From: Pantoea conspicua
GTDB lineage: Bacteria; Pseudomonadota; Gammaproteobacteria; Enterobacterales; Enterobacteriaceae
Length of the DNA: 64,000 nucleotides
Direction of reading: 5' to 3'
NCBI RefSeq assembly: GCF_002095315.1
Contig: NZ_MLFN01000013.1
Location: 1-64,000 of the forward strand
Shown here: in pieces, positions 39,281-49,829 of the stretch
Layout: each line of letters starts with the position of its first letter
Numbering within the stretch: the stretch's first letter is position 1
The notes under the pieces: model-generated
Database searches by the model: none
Told to the model about the DNA's origin: nothing
What the model saw: only the letters and a program-made list of their open reading frames with translations
Program-made: the position numbers and the translations under genes

Positions 39281-40728
39281 ATGAAGTTTATCATCAAGTT
39301 ATTTCCTGAAATCACCATCAAGAGTCCGTCGGTGCGTTTGCGCTTTATTAAGATTCTTGCCAGCAATATCCGCAATGTCCTTAAGACTGTCAGCGAGGAT
39401 ATCGCGGTTGTGCGCTATTGGGATCATATTGAAGTGCGTTCTAAAAATCCGGCGCTCGGGGAGATTATTCCTGATGAGCTGACGCGCATTCCAGGGATCC
39501 ATCACGTTTTAGCGGTAGAAGATCGGGAATATACCGATATTCATCACATCTTCGAGCAGACGTTAGCCCAGTACCGCGACAGTCTGGAAGGAAAGAGCTT
39601 CTGCGTCCGCGTTAAACGTCGCGGTAAGCACAGCTTCAGTTCACAGGATGTGGAACGCTATGTCGGTGGCGGACTGAATCAGCACATCGAAAGTGCGCGC
39701 GTTCAGCTTAAAACCCGGACGTGACGGTCAATCTTGAAGTGGAAGAGAACCGTCTGACGCTGGTGACGGCGCGCTACGAAGGGCTGGGTGGATTCCCGAT
39801 CGGCACGCAGGAAGATGTGCTGTCGCTGATTTCTGGTGGCTTTGACTCCGGCGTCTCCAGCTACATGCTGCTGCGTCGCGGCAGTCGCGTACACTACTGC
39901 TTCTTTAATCTGGGGGGTGCGGCGCATGAAATCGGCGTGCGTCAGGTCGCGCACTACCTGTGGAATCGCTTTGGTCGTTCGCACCGGGTTCGCTTTGTAG
40001 CGATCAATTTCGAGCCGGTGGTGGGTGAAATTCTGGAAAAAGTGGATGACGGCCAGATGGGCGTGGTGCTGAAACGCATGATGGTGCGTGCCGCCTCAAT
40101 AATCGCCGAGCGCTACGGCGTGCAGGCGCTGGTGACCGGTGAAGCGGTCGGCCAGGTCTCCAGCCAGACGCTGACTAACCTGCGCCTGATCGATAACGCC
40201 TCGGATACTCTGATCCTGCGTCCGCTGATCTCGCATGATAAAGAGCACATCATCAGGGTGGCGCGTGAGATCGGTACCGAAGATTTTGCCAGCACCATGC
40301 CGGAGTATTGCGGCGTAATCTCAAAAAGCCCGACGGTGAAAGCGGTTAAGGCGAAGATTGAGGCAGAGGAGCAGAACTTCGATTTCGATATCCTGAATCG
40401 GGTGGTAGAAGAGGCGACCAACGTCGATATTCGTACCATTGCCGAACAGACCGAAGAAGAGGTGGTGGAGGTCGAAACCGTGGCCTTGCTGGGCGATAAC
40501 GACATCGTGCTGGATATCCGGGCGATTGATGAGCAGGAAGAGAATCCGCTTAAGCTCAATGCGACCGAGGTCAAATCGCTGCCGTTTTACAAGCTCAGCA
40601 GCCAGTTCGCCGATCTCGATCAGAATCGTACCTGGTTGCTCTATTGCGATCGTGGCGTGATGAGTCGTCTGCAGGCGCTTTACCTGCATGAGCAGGGCTT
40701 TAAGAACGTTAAAGTTTACCGTCCATAG
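39281..40728 (+). CDS. thiI: tRNA 4-thiouridine / thiamine sulfurtransferase ThiI, frame broken by one base
   Basis: With one A added to the A run at 39710-39713 the gene encodes 482 residues, the E. coli length. As written, translation stops at TGA 39722-39724 after 147 residues (end of the THUMP region), and a second frame from GTG 39721 carries the rest. Motifs present: PP-loop [11 protein letters not shown], the [10 protein letters not shown] cysteine and the C-terminal rhodanese Cys in [12 protein letters not shown]. ThiI makes s4U8 in tRNA and passes sulfur to ThiS. The split falls inside the THUMP domain, so two separate working proteins are unlikely. A sequencing error is the simplest reading. 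Confidence 0.88.
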
Positions 40729-40748
40729 TGCTTTTTTGCCGGTAACAC

Positions 40749-40781
40749 GGCCAGTCGGGACGATCACCGTCCTGCCTGGCC
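40749..40781. terminator. Nested hairpin between convergent thiI and yajL
   Basis: GGCCAG pairs with CTGGCC outside GGACG/CGTCC (40749-40754 with 40776-40781; 40758-40762 with 40768-40772). It lies 20 bp after the thiI stop. No T run follows, so its terminator role is tentative. Confidence 0.4.
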
Positions 40782-40794
40782 GCCTCGGGTATCA

Positions 40795-41391
40795 TCAGGC
40801 CTGATAGTCGTAAATACCTGGCGCCAGCACCAGCTGTGCTGCAACCTCGCGCGCTTTCTCTTTCCCCACCAGCAGATCAATCAGCTTCAGGGCAAAATCC
40901 ATCGCAGTACCGGGTCCCTGACTGGTCAGCAGCTTCACCCGCGGGTCCCAGACCACCCGACGCTCCATCCATTTCTCTTCAGGAATCGTCTGTTTCAGGC
41001 CGGGAAAGCCCGTCATGTTGCCTACCGGGAACAGATCGTGCGGCACCAGTACCGTACCGGCCGCGGCACAGATGGCCGCAACAATTTTATCGTTGAGATG
41101 ATACTGCCGCACCGTTTCGACCAGCAGCGGACTGTCGCGGAATGTCTCTGCGCCTTTCAGCCCGCCGGGCAGCACAATCGCCGCATAATCGTTATCAGCC
41201 ACCTCGACCAGCGGCGCATCCGCCAGCAGGCGAACGCCACGTGAGCAGCGGATTTCGAGACTGCCATCACTCTCAACGCTGGCGGTCACCACTTTCAATC
41301 CGGCCCGCACCAGCAAGTCGATAGTGGTAACGGCTTCGGTCTCTTCACTGCCATGTGCCAGGCAAACCAGTACCGATGCGTTCACGGACAT
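40795..41391 (-). CDS. yajL: Protein/nucleotide deglycase-family YajL (DJ-1/PfpI)
   Basis: 198 residues from [21 protein letters not shown]. The DJ-1 superfamily nucleophile elbow [11 protein letters not shown] carries the reactive Cys; the conserved Glu is in GSEETE. E. coli YajL protects proteins under oxidative and carbonyl stress. Here His replaces the Pro usual in CLAPGSEE. Start 41391 is chosen by family; it lies 47 bp inside the end of panE on the same strand. Confidence 0.92.
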   Translation of the reverse strand: MSVNASVLVCLAHGSEETEAVTTIDLLVRAGLKVVTASVESDGSLEIRCSRGVRLLADAPLVEVADNDYAAIVLPGGLKGAETFRDSPLLVETVRQYHLNDKIVAAICAAAGTVLVPHDLFPVGNMTGFPGLKQTIPEEKWMERRVVWDPRVKLLTSQGPGTAMDFALKLIDLLVGKEKAREVAAQLVLAPGIYDYQA

Positions 41392-42265
41392 AATAGGACT
41401 CCTTACGTTTAACAATGTCATACAGGCGGCTGTTTTCGGTCAGCACCAGACCGTGGGCCCGGGCGCGGCGCAGTAGAAAGCCGCTGATATAGTCAATTTC
41501 ACTCAGCCGCTGAGCGCGGATATCCTGCAGCATCGACGAGGTATTGGCGGCGGTGCTTTCAATCACGTCGAAAATCATATCCTGCAGGCTTTCGCTGGCG
41601 ACGGTCTGGCCTTCGCGCTCCATGACCCAGCTGATCTCCTCGCACAGTCGTGCGATCTGGTCGGCATAGGCGCGTAAGGCACCGTTCTGACACTCATATT
41701 CTACTGTCATCGGATTAATCACGCAGTTAACCGCCAGCTTGCGCCAGCAGGCGGCTCGGATATTGTCGTGCCAGGCGACGTCGGGTAGCGCGTGATGCAG
41801 GATCTCGGCAACATCGCTGTAAGCAGCGCTTTTGCGGTTGCCGGGACCGATATGAGTGATACCGCTGGCAATGTGTTTGATCACCGTGCCATCGCGCATC
41901 GCGGCATGGGTGGTAACGCCGCGCAACAGCGGCTGAGTCAGCCCTTTCAGCTCCTCCAGCGTCCCCATGCCATTGTGCAGCAGCAGCACAGGGCAATTTT
42001 CTGCCAGCACGCTTTCAAGATTTTTAACCGCCGGGGAAACCTGCGGGGCTTTCAGGGTCACCAGCAGCAGCTGACTTTCAGCCAGAAACAGCGGATCGTT
42101 AGCAATGAATGTACGGTTTGAAATGTTGCCCTGGGGATCGACGACATTGGCTGAACAATAAGGTTGAGGGACCCGCAACCATCCCTGAACCTCGTGTCCC
42201 TGGCGGGCCAGCGCCGTGAGCCAGACCTGCCCCAGAGCACCGCAACCTAACACGGTAATTTTCAT
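41345..42265 (-). CDS. panE: 2-dehydropantoate 2-reductase PanE
   Basis: 306 residues. Rossmann motif [20 protein letters not shown] at the N-terminus; catalytic Lys in [15 protein letters not shown]; ends [16 protein letters not shown]. It reduces ketopantoate with NADPH for pantothenate and CoA synthesis. Nine upstream in-frame codons are not family-like. The last 47 bp overlap yajL. It is divergent from yajQ. Confidence 0.95.
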   Translation of the reverse strand: MKITVLGCGALGQVWLTALARQGHEVQGWLRVPQPYCSANVVDPQGNISNRTFIANDPLFLAESQLLLVTLKAPQVSPAVKNLESVLAENCPVLLLHNGMGTLEELKGLTQPLLRGVTTHAAMRDGTVIKHIASGITHIGPGNRKSAAYSDVAEILHHALPDVAWHDNIRAACWRKLAVNCVINPMTVEYECQNGALRAYADQIARLCEEISWVMEREGQTVASESLQDMIFDVIESTAANTSSMLQDIRAQRLSEIDYISGFLLRRARAHGLVLTENSRLYDIVKRKESYYVRERIGTGLPGTWQ

Positions 42266-42400
42266 ACTGCCTCCCGCTGGCGGGCTATCCATTTATTATT
42301 TACTGTCACAGAACAAGTATAGCGTTGTGCGCAGCCTGATTTTATTTAGCGCCGTAAGACGCGTATTATGCATGTCACTTTAGCGTCAGGAGAAGAAGAG

Positions 42401-42892
42401 ATGCCATCTTTCGATATCGTTTCAGAAGTCGATCTGCAGGAAATTCGCAATGCGGTGGAAAATGCCAACCGTGAAGTGTCTACCCGCTTTGATTTCCGCA
42501 ACGTGAGCGCCGAATTTGAGCTCAACGAAAAGAATGAAACCATCAAAATCACCAGCGAATCCGATTTTCAGGTTAAACAGCTGGTCGATATTTTGCGTGA
42601 GAAACTGCTGAAGCGCGGAATTGAAGGGGGTGCCTTAGAGGTACCGGAAGAGATTGAACACAGCGGTAAAAGCTGGGCGGTGGATGCCAAACTGAAAAAA
42701 GGCATTGAAAGCGACGTGGCGAAGAAGCTGGTGAAGCTGATCAAAGACAGCAAGCTGAAAGTACAGACCCAGATCCAGGGGGAAGCATTACGCGTGACCG
42801 GCAAAGCGCGTGATGATTTGCAGGGTGCGATGGCGATAGTGCGCGGCAGCAATCTGGGTCAGCCGTTCCAGTTTAAAAATTTCCGCGATTAA
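42401..42892 (+). CDS. yajQ: YajQ family nucleotide-binding protein
   Basis: 163 residues from [21 protein letters not shown], the family length. Two ferredoxin-like halves, with [15 protein letters not shown] and [22 protein letters not shown]. Members bind nucleotides or cyclic-di-GMP in other genera. A perfect terminator follows. Confidence 0.95.
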   Translation: MPSFDIVSEVDLQEIRNAVENANREVSTRFDFRNVSAEFELNEKNETIKITSESDFQVKQLVDILREKLLKRGIEGGALEVPEEIEHSGKSWAVDAKLKKGIESDVAKKLVKLIKDSKLKVQTQIQGEALRVTGKARDDLQGAMAIVRGSNLGQPFQFKNFRD

Positions 42893-42896
42893 GCGG

Positions 42897-42955
42897 GCAG
42901 GCTGAATTTTCAGCCTGCATGCAGTGATAAAAACCCGGCTAAGGCCGGGTTTTTT
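42897..42955 (+). terminator. Double hairpin terminator after yajQ
   Basis: First stem GCAGGCTGA/TCAGCCTGC (42897-42905 with 42910-42918); second, AAAACCCGGC-taag-GCCGGGTTTT (42930-42939 with 42944-42953) ending in T's. The second is a canonical intrinsic terminator. Confidence 0.88.
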
Positions 42956-43129
42956 GTTGTTGAGTTTGGGTGGGCTTCTGTTGCTTTAAACAAGTCGAAA
43001 TTCTGGAGATAGTTGGGAGTTGATAGCTGGCGGGCGTCTTTCCGATCTGACCGTGTTCCCTGAGCCAGATCCGACCCTCTAGCGAAACGGGCTAATCGGC
43101 CAGATCTAACCGGCAGAACCCGTTTTAAA
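42956..43129. other. Unassigned intergenic with degenerate repeats
   Basis: Between yajQ and the convergent yajR there is a 174-bp stretch with no gene. It has three related tracts: CCGATCTGACC (43042), CCAGATCCGACC (43065) and CCAGATCTAACC (43100). I do not recognise a known repeat family. Confidence 0.3.
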
Positions 43130-44494
43130 CTAGCAACTACCCAGCAAGGCTTCCAGTTCAGGACGGCTGGTGACCTTACTGTCAATTTTAATATAGGCGC
43201 TTTTCTCTTCGGGTACGATGAACACCGAGTTGACGCCCGGTTGCGCTTTCAGGCGCTGCTCAAGATTGGGGGCCGCCAGCGCCGCATCGCTCAGCACCAG
43301 TCGCAGGCTGCTGACGTAAGGTGGCTCCTGCATCGTCATGCTGACAAACAGCCAGGCGGCAGCAACGATGGCTCCGACCAGGAATACGGTCTGCGCATCG
43401 AAGTGACCGAATACCCAGCCGCCCATGCTGCCGCCTACCGCCACGCCGAGGAACTGGCTGGTGGAGTAAAGACCCATCGCCGTGCCTTTATAGCCGGCGG
43501 GCGACTCTTTACTCACCAGCGACGGCAGAATCGCTTCCATCAGATTAAAGGCGAAGAAGAAGAGCTGAACACCGATCACCAGTGTCCAGAAGTGACCCTC
43601 CGCGCCCCACAGCACAATCTCAGCCACTACCAGCATGCCGACGCAGCCGACAAACACCCGCTTCATGCGACGTTTCACTTCGGCGTAGATGATGAACGGC
43701 ACCACGCCGGCAAAGGCGATCAGCATGGTGGCAAGATAGACTTTCCAGTGTTCGGGTGCCGGTAATCCCGCCTGTTCAAACTGGCCGGGCAGGGCGACAA
43801 AGCTCGACATCAACAGCACATGCAGGCAGAAAATACCGATATTGAGCTTAACCAGTCGGGAATTGGCCAGCACTTTTCGGAAGCTGCCTTTTACCATGCC
43901 CGATTCACGGTTCAGTACATGGTGAGAGGCGGAGGGCACCACCAGCAGCGTAATCACAATGCCGAGCGAGGCCAGAATTGCAATCATCCAGAACAGCGCA
44001 TGCAGACCCAGCGCATGGGTGACGATCGGACCGACCACCATCGCAATCGCAAAAGTGATGCCGAAACTGATGCCGATAAAGGCCATCGCCTTGGTGCGGT
44101 TCTGTTCACGGGTCAGATCGGACAGCAATGCCATCACCGCGGCGGCAATCGCACCGGAGCCCTGCAGGGCGCGTCCCAGGATAATTCCCCAGATCGATTC
44201 GGTGCAGGCCGCGATGACGCTGCCGAGCACAAACAGCAGCAGCCCGCCCACGATCAGCGGTTTACGCCCTATACGGTCAGAGAGCAGTCCAAAAGGAATC
44301 TGAAATATCGCCTGAGCAAGGCCATAGATACCAATCGCCAGGCCGATTAAGGTTTCGCTCGCACCCTGTAACGCCATGCCATACGTGGTCAGTACCGGCA
44401 GGACCATGAACATTCCCAACATGCGCAGGGAAAAGACCGTACCGAGGCCCCATGTGGCGCGCAGCTCCACCGGAGTCATTTTATTATCGTTCAT
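43130..44494 (-). CDS. yajR: MFS transporter YajR with C-terminal YAM domain
   Basis: 454 residues, the E. coli length. Twelve membrane helices with the MFS motif A region GLLSDRIGRKPLIVGG, then a cytoplasmic ferredoxin-like domain (about 388-454, ending KIDSKVTSRPELEALLGSC) characteristic of YajR. Substrate unknown. It lies downstream of cyoE on the same strand behind a terminator, as in E. coli. Confidence 0.95.
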   Translation of the reverse strand: MNDNKMTPVELRATWGLGTVFSLRMLGMFMVLPVLTTYGMALQGASETLIGLAIGIYGLAQAIFQIPFGLLSDRIGRKPLIVGGLLLFVLGSVIAACTESIWGIILGRALQGSGAIAAAVMALLSDLTREQNRTKAMAFIGISFGITFAIAMVVGPIVTHALGLHALFWMIAILASLGIVITLLVVPSASHHVLNRESGMVKGSFRKVLANSRLVKLNIGIFCLHVLLMSSFVALPGQFEQAGLPAPEHWKVYLATMLIAFAGVVPFIIYAEVKRRMKRVFVGCVGMLVVAEIVLWGAEGHFWTLVIGVQLFFFAFNLMEAILPSLVSKESPAGYKGTAMGLYSTSQFLGVAVGGSMGGWVFGHFDAQTVFLVGAIVAAAWLFVSMTMQEPPYVSSLRLVLSDAALAAPNLEQRLKAQPGVNSVFIVPEEKSAYIKIDSKVTSRPELEALLGSC

Positions 44495-44581
44495 TCCAAC
44501 CTCTGTTAATGTGCTGCGTTCATTTTAGGGGGCGGGGCAGGGCGGGTAAAATAATAGTTTTTAAGCAGTGGTAACAAAAAG

Positions 44582-44606
44582 AAAGGGCGCGAAAATCGCG
44601 CCCTTT
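44582..44606 (-). terminator. Terminator after cyoE
   Basis: Read on the minus strand: AAAGGGCGCG, loop attttc-like, CGCGCCCTTT followed by ctttttg. It lies 20 bp beyond the cyoE stop and closes the cyo operon. Confidence 0.85.
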
Positions 44607-44626
44607 TCATGCTGTTGCGGTATCGG

Positions 44627-45514
44627 TTACCCGATGTAAGTCAGCAGGTCTTTTGAGGCGGGTGCCATCGAATCTACCGACATCATCACGCTGAGTGCAG
44701 TGATAGCGACAATAGAGAAGACAAACAGTTTACGCGCCCAGACACGATCGTTTGAGGTCTTGTAACCCGATAACGCCATGCCCAGCCACCAGACGCTGAC
44801 GGCCGCTGCCACCACCAGATATTTGTAGCCAGCGTAACCCCCCAGCGTCAGCATCAGCGTGGCAATCATAAACGCCAGAATGTAGAGCGTAATATGATTC
44901 TTCGCCACCGAGATGCCTTTCACCACCGGCAGAACCGGGATGTTGGCGGCCTGGTAATCTTTAAAGCGGAAAATAGCAATCGCATAAGAATGCGGCATCT
45001 GCCACAGGCTAAAGATCGCCAGCAGGATTAACGCGCCCGCATCAAACTCATTGGAGACCGCGCAGTAACCGATCACCGGCGGCGCGGCGCCAGACAGGCT
45101 GCCGATCAGCGTACCGTAGACGGAATTACGCTTCATATAGAGGCTGTAAACGCCCACGTACACCACGAAGCCCATCACCGCCAGCCACATGGCCAGCGGG
45201 TTAGCGCCGAAATAGAGCAACGCAAAGCCAGCAATACCCAATACAGTGGCATAAACCAGGCTTACTTTCGCGGAGATGAGGCCTTTTACCAGCACCCGAT
45301 TCCTGGTTCTCTCCATCTTGATATCGATGTCGCGGTCAATCACGTTGTTGAAAACACAACCTGATGCGACCACCAGTGACACGCCAACCAGTGCGGTGAG
45401 AAACAGGGCGTAATCAATGCTGCCTTTAGAGGCCAGCAAAAATCCGCCGATCACAGAAATTAAATTCCCGAAAATAATTCCTGGTTTTGTAACTTGCAGG
45501 TATTGCTTAAACAT
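44627..45514 (-). CDS. cyoE: Protoheme IX farnesyltransferase (heme O synthase) CyoE
   Basis: 295 residues, multi-spanning UbiA-type prenyltransferase. The first Asp-rich motif [18 protein letters not shown] is intact; the second region reads [15 protein letters not shown]. It converts heme B to heme O for the bo3 oxidase, using farnesyl diphosphate (made by IspA in this window). Last gene of cyoABCDE, 13 bp after cyoD. Confidence 0.97.
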   Translation of the reverse strand: MFKQYLQVTKPGIIFGNLISVIGGFLLASKGSIDYALFLTALVGVSLVVASGCVFNNVIDRDIDIKMERTRNRVLVKGLISAKVSLVYATVLGIAGFALLYFGANPLAMWLAVMGFVVYVGVYSLYMKRNSVYGTLIGSLSGAAPPVIGYCAVSNEFDAGALILLAIFSLWQMPHSYAIAIFRFKDYQAANIPVLPVVKGISVAKNHITLYILAFMIATLMLTLGGYAGYKYLVVAAAVSVWWLGMALSGYKTSNDRVWARKLFVFSIVAITALSVMMSVDSMAPASKDLLTYIG

Positions 45515-45527
45515 TACGCGCGACTCT

Positions 45528-45857
45528 TTAGTGAGGCATCATGTTGTAGTTGAGGTTCCACATGATCCACAGTGAGCCTACAACGACAATCAGGATGATG
45601 ATTGCCGAGAAGACAATGGCCACCATGTTCCAGCCACCCTCAGATTTGCTGTCTAAGTGCAGGAAGTAAACCAGGTGCACCAGCACCTGAATCACTGCAC
45701 AGACCAGCACAACACCGAGAATGGTACCGTGAGAGGCACCGCCATCCATTACCATCCAGAACGGGATCGCCGTCAGGATGATAGAGAGGATGAAGCCGAT
45801 CATGTAAGACTTCACGCTACCGTGAGAAGCGCCATGTTCGTTAACAGAATGACTCAT
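45528..45857 (-). CDS. cyoD: Cytochrome bo3 oxidase subunit IV CyoD
   Basis: 109 residues from [19 protein letters not shown], with three membrane helices. It is an assembly subunit of the ubiquinol oxidase. Start shares its first base with the cyoC stop; an upstream open stretch is not CyoD-like. Confidence 0.97.
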   Translation of the reverse strand: MSHSVNEHGASHGSVKSYMIGFILSIILTAIPFWMVMDGGASHGTILGVVLVCAVIQVLVHLVYFLHLDSKSEGGWNMVAIVFSAIIILIVVVGSLWIMWNLNYNMMPH

Positions 45858-46474
45858 TACATGGCTCCCATCAGGTAAACAACGGTGAAGACGCAAATCC
45901 AGACCACGTCCAGGAAGTGCCAGAACAGGCTCAGACACATGATACGGGTACGGTTAGTGGCATTCAGGCCGCGTTTAGAGACCTGGAACATCAGTACCAG
46001 CATCCAAATCAGACCTGAGGTCACGTGCAGACCGTGGGTACCGACCAGCGTAAAGAAGCCAGACAGGAAGCCACTGCGATCCGGACCAAAGCCTTCAGCA
46101 ATCAGGTGATGGAATTCATAGATTTCCATGCCGATGAAGCCCAGACCGAACAGGAAGGTCAGCGCCAGCCAGCCGATAACGGCACCTTTTTGCTCCTTGT
46201 TCATGGAGATAACAGCCATGCCGTAAGTGATCGAACTCAACAGCAGCAGGGCGGTTTCTACCAGAACAAACGGCAGTTCAAAGATATCTTTACCTGCCGG
46301 GCCACCGGCAGTGTTGTTGACCATAACTGCATAGGTCGCAAACAGGGTTGCGAAGATAATGCAGTCACTCATCAGGTAGATCCAGAAGCCAAAGACTTTA
46401 TTGGCTCCTGCATCGTGATGCCCATGCTCCGCATGGGCGTCGTGGTGATGCTTAATCAGAGTTTCAGTTGACAT
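45857..46474 (-). CDS. cyoC: Cytochrome bo3 oxidase subunit III CyoC
   Basis: 205 residues, five helices, with [18 protein letters not shown] and the C-terminal [19 protein letters not shown] of heme-copper oxidase subunit III. A His-rich N-terminus ([16 protein letters not shown]) precedes the first helix. Overlaps cyoB by one base. Confidence 0.98.
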   Translation of the reverse strand: MSTETLIKHHHDAHAEHGHHDAGANKVFGFWIYLMSDCIIFATLFATYAVMVNNTAGGPAGKDIFELPFVLVETALLLLSSITYGMAVISMNKEQKGAVIGWLALTFLFGLGFIGMEIYEFHHLIAEGFGPDRSGFLSGFFTLVGTHGLHVTSGLIWMLVLMFQVSKRGLNATNRTRIMCLSLFWHFLDVVWICVFTVVYLMGAM

Positions 46475-48456
46475 TATTTCAGACCTGCTTTGCTGATATC
46501 GTCAAAGTGCTGCTTCTCAATTTTCTGTACTTCGGCAACCGGTACGTAGTAATCCACGTCCTCGTCGAAGCTCTTCACGATCCAGGTAACGATCATGCCG
46601 AGGAAAGAGAGACCTGTCAGCCACCAGATGTGCCAGATCAGCGCGAAGCCCATAACCGTGGCGAATGCACAGATGATCAGAGCAGCACCACTGTTTTTCG
46701 GCATATGAATTTCTTCATATTTTTCCGGCTGTTTGTACGCTTCGCCTTTCTCTTTCATTTCCCAGAAAGCGTCACGCTCATGCACATGCGGGATAACGGC
46801 AAAGTTGTAGAACGGTGGTGGTGAAGAAGTTGCCCACTCCAGCGTACGACCGCCCCACGGGTCACCGGTCAGATCACGGTTCTGATCACGGTCACGGACC
46901 GAAACGTAGAACATGGTCAGCTGACACAGGATACCCATTGCAATCAGACCGGCACCGACCGCAGCAACCACCAGCAAGGAGTGGAACTGTGGATCGATAT
47001 CCTGGCTCAGACGACGGGTCATACCCATGAAGCCCAGTGCGTACAGCGGCATAAAGGCAACGAAGAAGCCAATAATCCAGAACCAGAATGCGCGCTTACC
47101 CCAGGTTTCGTTCAGGGTGAAGCCAAAGGCTTTCGGGAACCAGTAGGTCACGCCCGCCATACAACCGAACACCACACCACCGATAATCACGTTATGGAAG
47201 TGTGCAATCAGGAACAGGCTGTTGTGCAGAATGAAGTCAGCACCCGGAACGGCCAGCAGTACGCCGGTCATACCCCCTACGGAGAAGGTCACCAGGAAGC
47301 CCACAGTCCACAGCATGGCAGAGTGCATCTGAATGCGGCCCTGATACATGGTGAACAGCCAGTTAAAGATTTTAACCCCGGTCGGAATCGCGATGATCAT
47401 CGTCATGATACCGAAGAAGGCGTTAACGTTGGCACCTGCACCCATGGTGAAGAAGTGGTGCAGCCAGACGATGAACGACAGCACGGTAATGGCGATGGTC
47501 GCCCATACCAGCGAGGTGTAACCAAACAGACGTTTTTTGGAGAAGGTCGCGGTAATTTCTGCGAACACACCAAACACCGGCAGGACCAGAATGTACACTT
47601 CCGGATGACCCCAGACCCAGATCAGGTTGACGTACATCATCATGTTCCCGCCCATTTCATTGGTGAAGAAATGGAAGCCGAGATAACGATCAAGTGTCAG
47701 CAGCGCCAGCGTAACGGTCAGAACCGGGAACGCTGCGATGATCAGGACGTTGGTACACAGCGCAGTCCAGGTAAAGACCGGCATTTTGAACAGACTCATG
47801 CCCGGTGCGCGCATCTTCAGAATGGTCACGAAGAAGTTAATACCGGTTAAGGTCGTACCAATACCGGAGAGCTGGAGACTCCAGATCCAGTAATCGACCC
47901 CGACGCCGGGACTGTACTCCGCGCCGGAGAGCGGCGGATAGGCCAGCCAGCCGGTCTGTGCGAACTCGCCCACACCCAGCGACAGGTTAACCAGGATCAC
48001 ACCGACCGCAGTAAACCAGAAGCTCAGGTTGTTCAGGAACGGGAACGCAACGTCGCGTGCGCCAATCTGCAGCGGAACGGCGATGTTCATCAGGCCAACC
48101 ACGAACGGCATCGCCACGAAGAAGATCATAATCACGCCGTGCGCGGTAAAGATCTGGTCGTAGTGGTGCGGTGGCAATATGCCTGCTTCCCCGGCCGAAG
48201 CCAGTACCTGTTGGGTACGCATCATGATCGCATCGGCAAAGCCACGCAGCAGCATGACGAAGGCCATGATGATATACATGATACCCAGTTTTTTGTGGTC
48301 GACAGACGTTAGCCATTCTGACCACAGATATTGCCATTTACCAAAATAGGTGAGGGCAGCAATGACCGCCAGACCACCTAAGATGATACCGGCGACCGTA
48401 ACCATGATAATCGGCTCATGGTACGGCACTGCATCCAGTGTTAATTTTCCGAACAT
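46474..48456 (-). CDS. cyoB: Cytochrome bo3 oxidase subunit I CyoB
   Basis: 660 residues, about 15 helices. Metal ligands: His in FTAHGVIM (low-spin heme), [12 protein letters not shown] (Cu-B His and linked Tyr), HH in [10 protein letters not shown] (Cu-B) and the pair in [12 protein letters not shown] (hemes). It reduces oxygen to water with ubiquinol and pumps protons across the inner membrane. cyoA lies 4 bp upstream. Confidence 0.98.
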   Translation of the reverse strand: MFGKLTLDAVPYHEPIIMVTVAGIILGGLAVIAALTYFGKWQYLWSEWLTSVDHKKLGIMYIIMAFVMLLRGFADAIMMRTQQVLASAGEAGILPPHHYDQIFTAHGVIMIFFVAMPFVVGLMNIAVPLQIGARDVAFPFLNNLSFWFTAVGVILVNLSLGVGEFAQTGWLAYPPLSGAEYSPGVGVDYWIWSLQLSGIGTTLTGINFFVTILKMRAPGMSLFKMPVFTWTALCTNVLIIAAFPVLTVTLALLTLDRYLGFHFFTNEMGGNMMMYVNLIWVWGHPEVYILVLPVFGVFAEITATFSKKRLFGYTSLVWATIAITVLSFIVWLHHFFTMGAGANVNAFFGIMTMIIAIPTGVKIFNWLFTMYQGRIQMHSAMLWTVGFLVTFSVGGMTGVLLAVPGADFILHNSLFLIAHFHNVIIGGVVFGCMAGVTYWFPKAFGFTLNETWGKRAFWFWIIGFFVAFMPLYALGFMGMTRRLSQDIDPQFHSLLVVAAVGAGLIAMGILCQLTMFYVSVRDRDQNRDLTGDPWGGRTLEWATSSPPPFYNFAVIPHVHERDAFWEMKEKGEAYKQPEKYEEIHMPKNSGAALIICAFATVMGFALIWHIWWLTGLSFLGMIVTWIVKSFDEDVDYYVPVAEVQKIEKQHFDDISKAGLK

Positions 48457-48460
48457 CGTA

Positions 48461-49387
48461 TTATTCCTCGGCTCCCGCGGAAGCGGCGTGACTCATGTCC
48501 ATACCTTCGTGCTCAGGCATGTCCATTTTCCCGTGGCTCATCTTGAACTTGTTAATGACTTGCAAGAACAGTTTCGGATCAGCTGAAGAGAAATATTCCA
48601 CCGGATGATTTTCGCTTGGTACAGCCACTTTCTCGAAATCTTCCATAGTGTTCAGCGTGTTAGGGGCTGCTTTAACTTTAGCCACCCACTGCTGGAATTC
48701 CGCGTCGTCTTTGGTTGCAATGGCTTTAAACTTCATGCCAGAGAAACCGCGACCACTGAAGTTCGCAGAGATACCGTCGAAAGTCCCTGGCTCATTCGCA
48801 ATCAGATGCAGCTTGGTCTGCATACCAGCCATTGCATAAATCTGGCTGCCGAGTGTCGGGATGAAGAAAGAGTTCATGACGGAGTTAGACGTGATTTTGA
48901 AGTTCACTGGCGTATTTGCCGGGAAGGCAATCTGGTTCACGGTCGCAATACCCTGTTCCGGGTAAATGAACAACCATTTCCAGTCCAGTGCAACCACATC
49001 GATCTCAACCGGTTTCACATCGGATTGCAGCGGTTTGCTGGGCTCCAGTGCGTGGGTTGATTTCCAGGTCAGCACGCTGAGGAAGAGAATGATCAGGATC
49101 GGAATGGTCCAGACCACGGCTTCCACTTTGTTAGAGTGTGACCAGTTCGGGCTGTACTTCGCATTCGTGTTGGACGCCCGATATTTCCAGGCAAACACCA
49201 CGGCCATCAAGACTGCGGGGATGACGACGATCAACATCAGGCCAAAGGCAGTCAGTATCAGCGAACGTTGCTCCAGTGCAATCTGTCCTTTGGGATTTAA
49301 CAATGCACTATCGCAGCCACTCATTAATAAAGTGCCTGCAATTAATGACAAAATCCCCAAACTTTTATTGTATTTACTGAGTCTCAT
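48461..49387 (-). CDS. cyoA: Cytochrome bo3 oxidase subunit II CyoA
   Basis: 308 residues. Lipoprotein signal ending LLMSGC, two transmembrane helices, and a periplasmic cupredoxin domain with [15 protein letters not shown] that lacks the CuA ligands, as in quinol oxidases. It ends in a Met/His-rich stretch ([15 protein letters not shown]). First gene of the operon. Confidence 0.98.
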   Translation of the reverse strand: MRLSKYNKSLGILSLIAGTLLMSGCDSALLNPKGQIALEQRSLILTAFGLMLIVVIPAVLMAVVFAWKYRASNTNAKYSPNWSHSNKVEAVVWTIPILIILFLSVLTWKSTHALEPSKPLQSDVKPVEIDVVALDWKWLFIYPEQGIATVNQIAFPANTPVNFKITSNSVMNSFFIPTLGSQIYAMAGMQTKLHLIANEPGTFDGISANFSGRGFSGMKFKAIATKDDAEFQQWVAKVKAAPNTLNTMEDFEKVAVPSENHPVEYFSSADPKLFLQVINKFKMSHGKMDMPEHEGMDMSHAASAGAEE

Positions 49388-49829
49388 TTAACGACCTCAA
49401 TGACAAAGGGCTCTATTGTCGTTTAAGTGTGCGCGCATTTTACGGGAAGGTTTATGCAGTGTAAACCAGCTTAAGGATGTGTCAGAGGCGTGTTGACACC
49501 TTTTGCTAAGGGTGTCACAGATGTTGCTTCAGGTGACAAATTATTAACGCAGACAAGCAGTTGGGGCTAATATAACAAAAACCAATGGAAGTAACCGCTA
49601 AAAAATCAGGGAAAGGAATAACCCTTACTTTTATCTCCAGATTATTTAACAAATTCGCATCATTTGATCGATGAAATTTAACCAAACTAATTGCTCACCG
49701 GTTTTTAGTATTTCAGAGGTTCCTATTTTGGCAAGAATGTTTTTTTTAAAATAACACGCGTTGATAAAACTCAGCGACTTCCGGGGGCGGGCAAAACAAT
49801 AAATGGTCGCCGGTGAAACATTGATTTCG
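49388..49829 (-). promoter_or_regulatory. cyoA upstream region with TGACA/TGTCA half-site cluster
   Basis: This 442-bp gap between ampG and cyoA (both minus strand) must hold the cyo promoter. It contains TGACACC (49494-49500) and GGTGTCA (49511-49517) as an inverted repeat with a 10-bp spacer, plus GTGTCA at 49479 and GGTGACA at 49532. On the minus strand a GTTAATAATTTGT stretch resembles ArcA sites. The ampG-proximal part is AT-rich with an eight-T run; no gene seen. Confidence 0.4.

Noticed and set aside
39721-40728. Separate gene encoding only the PP-loop and rhodanese part of ThiI
   Set aside because: One base restores a full-length ThiI, and the break lies within the THUMP domain; a single frameshifted gene is simpler.
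43039-43052. Resemblance of cgtctttccgatct to a sequencing-adapter end
   Set aside because: Only about nine bases match in a row and the flanks differ; insufficient to claim adapter contamination.
42910-43185. 91-codon minus-strand frame across the yajQ-yajR gap
   Set aside because: It runs through the yajQ terminator and the end of yajR, has no ribosome site and no recognisable domain; treated as chance.
46981-47850. 289-codon plus-strand frame opposite cyoB
   Set aside because: It is the antisense of a strongly conserved gene with His/Gln-rich, domain-free translation; a GC-driven shadow.
49663-49677. FNR-like site tttgatcgatgaaat upstream of cyoA
   Set aside because: The spacer between the half-sites is 2 bp instead of 4 and the second half is imperfect.
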